Assembly (NCBI RefSeq): GCF_029227915.1
Contig: NC_079882.1
Span: forward strand, 14,158,501 to 14,222,500
Direction: 5' to 3'
From: Hydractinia symbiolongicarpus
Lineage: Eukaryota > Cnidaria > Hydrozoa > Anthoathecata > Hydractiniidae
Length of the DNA: 64,000 bases
The position numbers were made by a program, and so were the translations under genes. Below the pieces are notes generated by a model that was not told where the DNA came from, searched no databases, and saw nothing but the letters and a program-made list of their open reading frames with translations. Shown one piece after another: positions 43,944 through 54,300 of the stretch; position 1 is the first letter of the stretch; each line of letters opens with the position of its first letter.

Positions 43944-44915
43944 ATGAACACCTTTATGGCAAGACTTAGCCACCTGACAGACCCTATTGTCCCAGAGGGG
44001 ACCCGGTCTAGTCTTAATCCTAGCCCCAATGTTCCAGATGGAACTCTGGCTAGCAAATGCAGTACCCAACAGGAGGAAGAAAGAATATCTATCACTGGTT
44101 CAAACCTCTGGTTTAGATCTACGCGCTCAGAATCGCCTTCTTCCAAAGATGAAGCATCAGAGCATTCTAAAAAGGGTACCAAAGAGCCAGCCCAAGAGTA
44201 CTGGCAACAGTCCACTGATGACTATGAAGAGGACAGCAAGGCCTCGGGACCAGAAGTCACGTCATCAGTGGCATGTGCCGCCAAAGTGTTTTGGCAAAAA
44301 AGGCTCAAGGGCGATGTTCTCAAGTGGAAGTTAGAAACGGCAGCAATTCCATCGAACTGCAACTTTCTACTCCCAAAGAGAACAAACACCAAAATTTGGA
44401 AAACACTTTCCAATTTTCACAGGTCCACTGACGTTAAGATGCAGGGCATCCAAAACATGCACTCAGCGTCGGTTGATATGCTTCTGAAAGCTTCATCTAC
44501 GTTGGTGGAGAAATCTGGTGATGCCAACGCAGACACAAAGGGTCCGTTAAACGACCTTAAGGACGCCATGAACCTCGCTGGTAAGACCTCCCAGCTGCTA
44601 AATCAGGTCAGGCAAGACTTAATTAAGCCTTCCTTGCCAAAGGAGTACGTAGCCTTAGCTACGGAAGTGGAAGAGGATTCCGAATGGCTGTTTGGTTCCT
44701 CCGTCTGCGAAAGGCTTGAGAAGCTGAAAAAGGAGAACCAGCTCAAATCACTCGTGGAAAGAGGCCAAAAAAGAAGATTCGAGCCTTCATCAAACAAAGG
44801 GCCCTCTTACAAGCCCCCAAAGAGGGCCAACTACCACAATGGGCAATCCCAATCAAAGAAACCGTACCACAGCCACAACAGCAACTTTTCCAAGCACACC
44901 AACAGGAAAAATTAA
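43944..44915 (+). CDS. DIRS gag-like protein
   Basis: An intact 323-codon frame. The N-terminal third is acidic and Ser/Glu-rich. The central part holds a helical region with KVFWQKRLKGDVLKWKLETA and NLAGKTSQLLNQVRQDLIKP. The C-terminus is basic, rich in Lys, His, Asn and Ser (KKPYHSHNSNFSKHTNRKN), fit for nucleic-acid binding. Its position before the RNase H and recombinase remnants in a DIRS-type element supports a gag-like role. No Cys-His zinc knuckle is present. Confidence 0.7.
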   Translation: MNTFMARLSHLTDPIVPEGTRSSLNPSPNVPDGTLASKCSTQQEEERISITGSNLWFRSTRSESPSSKDEASEHSKKGTKEPAQEYWQQSTDDYEEDSKASGPEVTSSVACAAKVFWQKRLKGDVLKWKLETAAIPSNCNFLLPKRTNTKIWKTLSNFHRSTDVKMQGIQNMHSASVDMLLKASSTLVEKSGDANADTKGPLNDLKDAMNLAGKTSQLLNQVRQDLIKPSLPKEYVALATEVEEDSEWLFGSSVCERLEKLKKENQLKSLVERGQKRRFEPSSNKGPSYKPPKRANYHNGQSQSKKPYHSHNSNFSKHTNRKN

Positions 44916-45275
44916 TCCCTGGGGTAAGCGATACGCAGTTCCCTGCCTTCTTCTCATATCGACCTGATCCCAACTGCATCGGAGTAAACTCGTTTACTGA
45001 GGATTGGCACAATATCTCGTTTTATGCCTTCCCACCCTTCGCCTGCCTTCCCCAGGTAATTCAAAAGATCCATAGTGATAAGGCAGTAGGTATCCTGGTA
45101 GTTCCGGACTGGCCTAACCAACCATGGTTCACAGGGTATTCTGAACTAATCATTAAAGAAATTCTTGTTTTACCTAGAATGGACCTATTACTGCTTCCAC
45201 AGCAACCAAGTGTCTTTCATCCACTGCATCCAAATCTAAGTCTTCGGATAGCAATTGTCTCAGGGAGGCAATAAA
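44916..45275 (+). pseudogene. DIRS RNase H domain, C-terminal remnant
   Basis: Directly after gag one frame reads FFSYRPDPNCIGVNSFTEDW, then YAFPPFACLPQVIQKIHSDK, then GILVVPDWPNQPWFTGYSEL, and ends with IVSGRQ and a stop. This is the distinctive C-terminal part of the DIRS reverse transcriptase/RNase H polyprotein. The reverse-transcriptase domain and most of RNase H are absent, so about 1.5 kb or more has been deleted at the gag end. The remnant overlaps the start of the recombinase frame, as DIRS genes do. Confidence 0.75.
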
Positions 45276-46239
45276 CCTAAAACAGTCATGTTCTGACGAT
45301 CTTAAACAACTGCTCACTGCATCGTGGTCAGAAAAAACCCAATCCAGCTATAATCTCTATTTAAGGAAATGGCTGAAGTTTTGTGAAAGTGAAAAAATCC
45401 CAGAACATTATGGGGCTAGTCATAAACAAGGTATGGACTTCCTTGCTTTCCTTTTCCACGTAGAAAAGGCAAGTTATGGATACATCGCAGCGGCAAGGTC
45501 AGCCCTGTCAGCTGTATTACCAAAGGATGCAGGAACAAGCTTTGGTAAGAACGAGGACGTTAGCAGACTAATCAAGGGAGTTTTCAAGCTACGTCCTTCC
45601 CTACCAAAACACACTGTGATATATGACCCTGATGTAATATTAAACTATATGACAATCTTGCCTGGTAACCAGCACCTGGAGTTAGAGTTACTAACGAAAA
45701 AACTAGCCACCCTGTTGTGCCTCCTGAGTGGCCGGAGAGCCCAGACATTAGGTGCCCTAAAGGTTAACTTTCGTCATCGATCTTCAGATATGTACACTTT
45801 CTACATCTCTACAATCATGAAGACAACAAAACCAGGCAAACATCAGGAACCTCTGCAATTCGAGAAGTACCACCTCGATAACCGGATATGTATAGTCCAC
45901 TGCCTAGATGAATACCTGAGGAGGACAGACCTTATACGAGAGAACCTTGAAAACCAACCAAGGGAACTACTTCTCTCCTATGCATATCCCCATAAACCTA
46001 TCGGAATCACCACCATTGCAAAATACGTTAAAACTTTCTTAGGCTTGGCTGGCATCGATATTAAGACGTTTAGCACCCATTCTACAAGGAGTGCGTCTAC
46101 CAGCAAGGCAGAGGACATAGGCGTACCTATGAAGACAGTCGCAAAGGCGGCAGGCTGGAGAGGCACTAGCACGTTTGCAAAACATTACAAATTGCCCATA
46201 AGCAAGAACTTTGGGAACGAACTTCTTAAATGTTTATAA
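45207..46239 (+). CDS. DIRS tyrosine recombinase
   Basis: The frame is open from about 45207, overlapping the RNase H remnant; the first ATG in it is 45433. Catalytic parts of a tyrosine recombinase are visible: the first Arg in CLLSGRRAQTLGAL, HxxR in FSTHSTRSASTSK, the GW in KAAGWRGTSTF, and the nucleophile Tyr in AKHYKLPISK near the C-terminus. It would integrate a circular cDNA, so DIRS elements do not need an endonuclease. No stop or shift interrupts it. About 268 residues follow the ATG, near the usual size with the upstream part. Confidence 0.85.
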
Positions 46240-46426
46240 ACACATTTGCTTGCGTTAGATTTTGTATATATATATGTAATAGACATGTATCGTTATTGTA
46301 CATTGTGGCATTGCCAGGAGTCATAACAGACAAACCATAAATATGTAGTTCTGTTTAATCATATACTAGTCCTTACCCAGTTTTTACTAAACTGTTTGTT
46401 GAATCCAAAATAGGTGGCTTTGAAAT

Positions 46427-46531
46427 CTCATTTGAATACTTACGATCAGAGGCTAAATTATTATTTACAAAATTAGACAAATAAAATGAAGTTTAATTAA
46501 AATAATAATTTAGCTCTGATCTAAGTATTCA
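46427..46531 (+). repeat. DIRS internal complementary region
   Basis: 46427-46478 is the reverse complement of the left terminal repeat (GAATACTTACGATCAGAGG against CCTCTGATCGTAAGTATTC). 46481-46531 is the reverse complement of the right end (TTTAGCTCTGATCTAAGTA). The two halves meet as the termini would in a circle. Confidence 0.85.
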
Positions 46532-46703
46532 AGTGCCCACCACCACTCCCCTAACACCTTTAGCACTATTATTCACTATTTTGGCCTTCACAATGGGTCT
46601 TTGAAGCAGGAAATTTACGGGAGCCGAATCTCACTTGAATACTTAGATCAGAGCTAAATTATTATTTTAAACTTCATTTCATTTGTCTAATTTTGTAAAA
46701 AAG

Positions 46704-48376
46704 TATCTATATTTATTTTATTTCATTCTTTTATTTTCTCCTTGTCTACTTTTTTAATGTTAGCACAGAATAAAATCTGGATCAGGCTCTCAACAGCTAA
46801 AATTTTGCCACAAAAGTTCTACACTAAAACATAAGTTTTGCCCAGTGTTCAGTAAGAACCAGCAAAAAATAAGCTAAGGGAAGAACTTTTGTGGGGAAAA
46901 ACTTTTGGCAGTAATTTTGCCTTAATTGCCACAAAAGTTTCTTTCGTAAAACACGCTAATGTAAATCAATCGCGAAAGTTTATTGCCATGAAATATTTAA
47001 CTTTTAAAAAACGGGAATCTTTTCTCTCTTTTGTTTATACAAACTTAAGAATAACTTGAAAATATACGAAACTCTCATATATATATATGCGAAAGTATAT
47101 TCCCCCAAAAGTTGACTCCTGAAATTTTGCTGTGATATTGGTACAGCAAAACTTTCTTTCCTGAAAGAAGGCATTTTTACTCTTGAGTTGCAACACTACT
47201 GGAATTTAGAACCCTACATTAATATATATTTTGCTCGTGACTTTTGCCACTGTCCAAGTAAAAAACTGCTAATTAAGGGAAAAGTGCCTCAATTAAAAAA
47301 AGCAAATTTGGCCTAATTTAAACATGAGAACTAAATTATCTCATAAATTTTGACCAAATAGCAGCCTGTTTAGTATTGCTGCAATAATGTTGGGGCAGCA
47401 GATTATGTTGACCTTTTATTGCATAAATATGACTTGGGATTAAAATGAATTTATATTTGAAAAAGAATAATTCTTATTAAAGCAAGCTAGGCTTAGCGTA
47501 AAGTGAATAACATGAAGTACTTCTTTAGCTTACTAGGTATAAATAATTTTTAAAAAAACCACTTTTACCTTTTTGTAATTTTTTTTTGTTAATTTTCTAT
47601 TTTGTTTACAAACATTGATACCTAGCTGTGTTTTTTGTACATTATGTTGTGTAAATTATTGTATGTTGCATTATTCCTCATTGAACGGTTCTCAAACTTT
47701 AAATGCACAACAAATGTTCAATGCACAACAATAACTGAACGCACAATGATCTTTGTAGATTCATTCATTCATTTATTAGATTCATGAGATCACTTTTAAA
47801 AGCTTTTATAAGTAAAACAACAGGGATACAATTTTTTGAGAAAGAGGATACAAAGTTATACAAAGTTAACAGTGATACATTTTTTAATAAAAAAAATAGG
47901 GATAAATTTTTAAAAGAATAACCTAAAATTTTACACAGGTTTAATTTAATAACTTTTTGACGTTACTTAACAAATAATTATGTATCAAAATCTCAAATTT
48001 TGATGCAAAAAAACAAAATTGACAATCTCTTTCCCACAGCTTACTATTCTTTTCTATTCTAATAGAAAAAAACTAATAATTTGGGGGGACAAGGCTGATA
48101 TTGTGGAATAGGCTACTTCATTACATAATTTCAGTCTTGCCTTTGTGCAACTCTTATTGCTTCACTATACTTTGCAATGGTAATTATTAAGAATAATCAC
48201 TTTTAGTTATCTAAGCATACCAAGGATGTTATTATGACACTAGTGAGTTAAAAAGATTATAAACAATGTATTTCTGATTTTAGATGTATTAAATTTATTA
48301 GAAGCATTTTATTTTATTTTGTCCTTTTACCAGACAGTATAAATAATATATCTTACTGATTTTTTAGATTAAGAAA
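46704..48376. other. Upstream flank of the MSL3-like gene
   Basis: A+T-rich, with TATATATATATG at about 47080 and no supported ORF. A possible splice acceptor TTTTTTAG stands at 48360-48366, ten bases before the ATG, so a 5' UTR exon further upstream is plausible. No core promoter can be named with confidence. Confidence 0.4.
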
Positions 48377-51300
48377 ATGAGTGAAAACAGAAAGCCACAA
48401 GATAAATGTAAATTCCAAGTAAACGAATTGGTGCTATGTTATGAGCCAGACCCAATGAAAGCATGTATGCTGTATGAAGCAAAGGTCACAATATGAAAAA
48501 TTACTGTAAATTTTAATTTGCTATATCAAAGCGTTTTCAAAATGTGCATAACCTTTTTTAGATATTGGATATAGATATTACTAAAGATGACAAGGGAAGA
48601 AAAGTGTCAGAGTATTATGTCCATTTCCAAGGCTGGAATAAAAGGTGAATTATATATTGGATCTGGATCATTTTTAAAAATTTTGTTGTAGATCCTTGTT
48701 ATCAAGTTTTTATTTATAGCTGGGATCGCTGGATATTGGAAGAACAGTTACTCAAAGATATAGAAAGTGGGAGAGCACTACAAGCCAAACTGTATAAAGA
48801 AGCTATCAAGTAAATTTTACTGAGTAGTTTATGGATGCTTATATGTATGACACAAAATGTCTAACTCAACTTACCTTAGTTTACTTGTTAAGAATAACTG
48901 TTTATTTTTCCCAAAACTCTTAAAATAAGGCCCTGTTTTATTGTAAAAACTGAAAGATATAGATGAGAAAACATTATCCAAAAAATTTTATTGAAAACTA
49001 AAGATCAGAACATGTTTAAATGTTTTACTTAAATAGCAAACTCACCCTATATTTTTTCTACCTACAGAGCAGCCATTGCAATTACAGTATATACCGCCTG
49101 AATGTAATGTTACATGTGCACAATAGTTATCACCTTCACATGAGCTTTCGGTAGCGTCAGAACTTTCGTTTTTATTATATATCCATTGTTAAATACAAGA
49201 TCTATTTTTGCATGTCAAAAACAATAGAGTTCGTGTCCCACACGTGAAGTATAACGATCGCATGAAATTTTCGTGTGGCTTATTGTTTTTTATAATTATC
49301 GCAGCTGCTAAGGGATCGTCTCCGAGATCGTTTCAAAAAAAATCGTTTCAAATCGTTTCATTTTTTAATTAGCATAGCATGTGATACGAATTTGAAACGA
49401 TTTTAAAGTAATGTTTAATTTTTTGAAATCGTTTCAGATCGTATGGAAATCGTTTCACTATTTTGTAAATTGTTTCATTAAAAAATAAAATCGTTTCATA
49501 ATCGTTTCATAATCGTTTCAAGATTGTTTTATTTTATTCTTGAAATCGTTTCACATAACCATAATTCGTTTCAAAATCGTATCATTATGATCGTTTCAGT
49601 ATATTTATTTTAGATCGTTTCAAAATCGTTTCAAGGTGTTTGTTTTACATTTTTTTAACATAAAAGAAATTATTAATCTAATAAAGGTCTCTCCATAAAA
49701 CCTACGCGCTGTCACATAGGTAAATTTCTACATCGTAAAAAATCGCGTATATAAAAACATTATTTATAAAGATTTGCTTTCGGAAATTGTTTCAGCATAT
49801 TTATTTGAGATCGTTTCAGGATGTTTGATTTAAATTTTTTTTTACATAAGAAGAATAAAAGCAATAATTATTAATAGAACTCATTACGTTAGGGCATCAT
49901 TAGGTTGTATATCGCAGAAGTCGCCGGTGACATGCTTCGAAAATGCTTGTCACCGGCACAGTTAAACATGAAGCAAAACTGTACAGGAGACTCAATTGTT
50001 AGAGTCTTCGCAGAACATCTCTTCTCACAAAACCGAGGGCAGGGCTGACTTATTGCCTGCTGTGTCGTGTGGGAGAAAGAACTTCTGGACTTCTTTTTAA
50101 TACGATATACAATTTTTTCGATTATTATTACGAATCGAATGGTACCACAGTATTTCAGTAGCCTGAGTGATTTTAGTTAATGATAATGGCTTAACTTACT
50201 AAAAATAGATTTTTTTTCTCTGTAAACACCAGCTGTTCATTGACGTCATACCGATTGTGAGTAAAATTGTACCTGTTTCAAAACATGAAATTGTTTAATA
50301 TGATTTAAGAATGCTGAACGTCGAGAGCGTGTTTACGTTTTTCGGGGGCACTTGCTTATGACAAACTTTTTTAACTATCACTAATATAACGACGTGGGAG
50401 AAAAGAAAGAGAATAAATTTTTGCTGAAATATCATAACAAACACTATTTACACACTTTTTATAAAAACATATACAAAAATAACGGTATGTTAATGATTTT
50501 ATTCGTTCATTACGTTGTTTTCTTTTTCTTCCAACATTTTTTTGACAACAACCCTTCTTTTTATTTGTCTACATTTTGAATTAACAAGTTCGTTCATATT
50601 TGTAATGGTTTCAAAATCGTCTTTAAAATTTTTTCTAGCCAGTGAAAGTATTGTTTTTAGTCGATTTGGAGAGAGGGCTGTTTTCTTTATGACTTCTCCA
50701 TCATAAGTTCTTTTCCCTCCCTCCACGGTTTCTGCTACAATTTCAAACCCAGCATAAGTTTTTTGATGCCAGAATTTAGCACACTCTATTGTCGCATTGT
50801 CTAAAACTTTAGCCCAGTTTTTTTTATCACTCACCGCAGGCACAACTCCTTCAATGTTATCCGATAAAGTTACGCCAATGATTTGTTTAGTCAAATACGA
50901 CCAACTCCTTTCGATCGGATTAAACTGTGAATGCCCAGGTGCATAGCATTGCACGATCAGCGAATCCAACTTGGAATTCTGCCACAGAAAACCCAACGAC
51001 ATAAAATTTATTATTCCTTTCACTGACCAATCAGGTCCGCCATCGGCAATAATACGACACTAAAAACATTTTTAAAACGTTTCTCAAGTTTGATAAGTTC
51101 CATCAAATGATTTACGTGCATTACGTTTGTACTTTCTACTAACCGCGACGGAAAAAGTTTTACAGTTAAATTTCCATTTCTTGGCCATTTAATTTTTTTT
51201 CTTTTGAGTTTGTCTTCACATGTTTCCGCTTTGCTGTTGATAAAATTTGTCACTGTGTCTCCTTTACACAATGACCGTTTTCTTGTTTTTCGAAACAAAG

Positions 51301-54300
51301 GTTTAGGAATGGAAAATGATCGACTCCTCTTTAACTTTGTCCGGAGTACTTGATAACCAGCAGGTACCAGTTTGCAATTCGCATGTGGCAAATCATGATC
51401 ATCAAAATTTGGGGCGTCCTTTTTTAAATAAAAAGTTCGATGTCTCCTACGACGGCTGGTTGCCGGGATCCCAACCTCCACCTTGATTTTGTTGTCTACT
51501 GACAAACAAAGTGTGTCAACATCGCAAAGAGTCACCATCTGGCTCACTATGCTCACTTGCGCGCTTGTATAATGGAAATCTGGATGAAGCCTTTTTTCCA
51601 TTGTGTTCCGTTTTGGCGGAACACGAGCATCTACCAAGTTTTTAAATCTCCTGCTCGAAGTTGTTTTTCGACGTGGCGGTACCATCAGTCTATGGATGGT
51701 ATTTCTACTTACGGTGATACCCAGTGTACTTTTTACATGACGAACAATGTCCTGTAAAGTTACGCTATTTGTATACATCGTATCGCTTCGACGTCGAAGA
51801 TGTGCTCCAGCTGAGCTTTGTTCAACATAATTTCTTATGCATGGAACAAGATCGTGGTGTTTTATATGCGTGGAAAGATTTTTATCTTTGCTTGTCATTT
51901 CTAAAAACAAAAGAAAAAGCTGCATAAAAAATTAAAAAAAGGCGCACCATTTCTCTTCGCGTTATCAAGATTTCTAAAAGAAAGTCTGAATAAAAAAACA
52001 AGAACAAAACAACGGTGCCGCGTACTGAATTTAAAATAAATCCAAACCTCGATAAAGTTGTTCAACTTTCTCTTCGTCACTATGTTCCGTTTCCGAATCA
52101 CTGTCGAACATCCAGTCACTATCGTCAGTTTCATAAGTTTCTGAAATATTTTCCATTTTAAAGGAAATTGTTAGTTTTAAGAAAAACTGTTTATTTTTAG
52201 TTTTGAAAAACTGTTTTACGATATTTACGATAAAAGATGTTGTTGATGATGTCGATGTTGTGTTGAATAAAAGAAAGAGAAACAATAATTTTACATTTAT
52301 AAGTTTAATTGGTTTTTAATTAGTTCGTCATCGTTTCAAAATTCGTTTCAATAACTTCAAAGACTTTTACATCGTATCACAAATAATATTTTGACAATCG
52401 TATCAAATCGTTTCAGAATTTTTTCTAATCGTTTCAAAATAGTTTCAAAATCGTTTCACAATCGTTTCACAATCGTTTCATTTTTAACAAAATCGTTTCG
52501 CAAATAAAATATGAAACATTTAATTCGTTTCATGATACGATTATGAAACGATGTAAAAAAATTATTGAAACGATTTACATCGTATGGAAATCGTTTCAAT
52601 TCGTATCAAAACTGAAACGATCTTGGAGACGATCCCTAAGGGATTAACACAAAAAAATGTTTAAAAAGTTAATTACCCTTCGTCTCTCTATTGTCATTTA
52701 TATTTATTTTTTGTCTTTTTTTGTATTTTTATTTTTTGTCTTTTATATCTTTTATTCACACATGAATTTATTTGTTAAGTATCTCCGATTTCGTAAACGC
52801 GTAAGCAAATGTTATTGTTGTTTTGTCTATTACATGCAACGAGTTATAAAGATTTAAAAATTTAAGAACGACGAACGACAACAGAATTGCTTTTTTAGAT
52901 CGCGTTTTAAAAATTTAAGAAGGAAGAATGGCAATAGAAAAGCTTTGTTAGATCGCATTTTAAAAATTTAAAAATGAAAAGTGGCGATAAATATGCTTTT
53001 TTAGATCGCATTTTAAAAGTTTTAAAATGACGAACGGCGATAGAAAAGCTTCGTTAGATTGCATTTTAAAAGCTTAAGAACGAAAAGCGGCGATAGAAAT
53101 GATTTTTTAGATCGCATTTTAAAAAATTAAGAACGAAGAAGAGCGATATAAAAGCTTCTTTAGATCAGGCAGTACTGTAATTCCACGATTCACACGATCA
53201 TAAACGCACAGCAAAATTGACTATAAGTGCTTGCTGGATACATGTTATTGCCCAAAATTAAAGCAATGAGGGAAAATATTTGCTTCTACATTTCCATCGT
53301 GCTTTTTATAAATATATCAACAAAGTTCTGACTATGATAAAAAGATTAAAGTTTCTGTGTTAAGGCTAGAATACACGGTAAGTTTAATCTGACTGTTTAA
53401 ATGTAAGATAAAAAAACTTACTGTGTAAACAGGAAAGATGTACCTTCAGTTTTTTTAAAAGTTGGACATGTTCAACTTTTGCTAAGTTTTTCCTATTGAA
53501 ATTAACAGATTGATTAATAAGCTATTGTTTAAACTAAAGATTTGAGCATATTTTTTCAATTTCTAATTGTAACCGCTTTTTTTCTTTAATTTCTTCTACC
53601 ATTTACCCTGCTGCTGCTATAACAATACCCGCAACAGAAGATTTACGTGTTTTTTCTTTGGTATTCATTGTGAAAAGAGAGTTTTTTAAAAAATTAAAAA
53701 ATGGTGGAATATTTAATGTTACTCCATCAGGTAAATCTTCCTCGAGCTCAAATCCTCTATCAGCCATCACAGAATCCCCAGGCTCTAGCAAATCGTATAC
53801 ACCACTATCTTTTGTTATTCGTTTATCCGAAAAGCGTCCACCATACAAATCAGAGACAAATATCACTGATCCATCAGGAGCTATTCCGACTAATCCTTTT
53901 GCTGTATTATGGTGTTTGTAATTCGAAAAGGTACTGAACTGTGTGCGATACTGTTGAGAGTTTTGCTTGGTTTGCTAGCTGTTGGTTTGATAGTTTTTGG
54001 GACTATTGTGGGAACATTGTTCATATATGTCTTTTTTTCACCAGTGAAATGAGCAGAGCAAACTCTATGTGATTTAGAAGGTACAAAATCCTTTCTACTG
54101 ATCATAAAAAGCCATTTCTTTCGAAGCTCTGAGTCTTAGGAATGACATAAAAAGATAAGTCTGAATTCTTCTTCGAGTTGTTTTGACAGAGAGGTACACA
54201 GCAAGTTATCCCTCCTCCTTTTCTATTAGCTTGCGATAAAAAGCTTGAACTTGATGAAAAGTTAGAGCCAATGCTTGCAGGAGATCCCAAGTTTTAAAAA

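Larger units (their letters stand above)
40645..46703 (+). mobile_element. DIRS-type tyrosine-recombinase retroelement, RT deleted
   Basis: The left inverted terminal repeat (about 40645-40710, with TTTAGCCTCTGATCGTAAG) and the right one (about 46615-46703, with CTTAGATCAGAGCTAAATTA) are inverted to each other. After the recombinase gene an internal complementary region (46427-46531) is made of two halves. Its first half is the reverse complement of the left end; its second half is that of the right end, including ACAAAATTAGACAAATAAAA. This three-part arrangement is diagnostic of DIRS elements. Gag-like and recombinase frames remain; the reverse transcriptase is missing. Confidence 0.8.

Noticed and set aside
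44222-45012. Minus-strand ORFs of 63-89 codons across the DIRS gag
   Set aside because: They are antisense shadows of the intact gag frame and the RNase H remnant.
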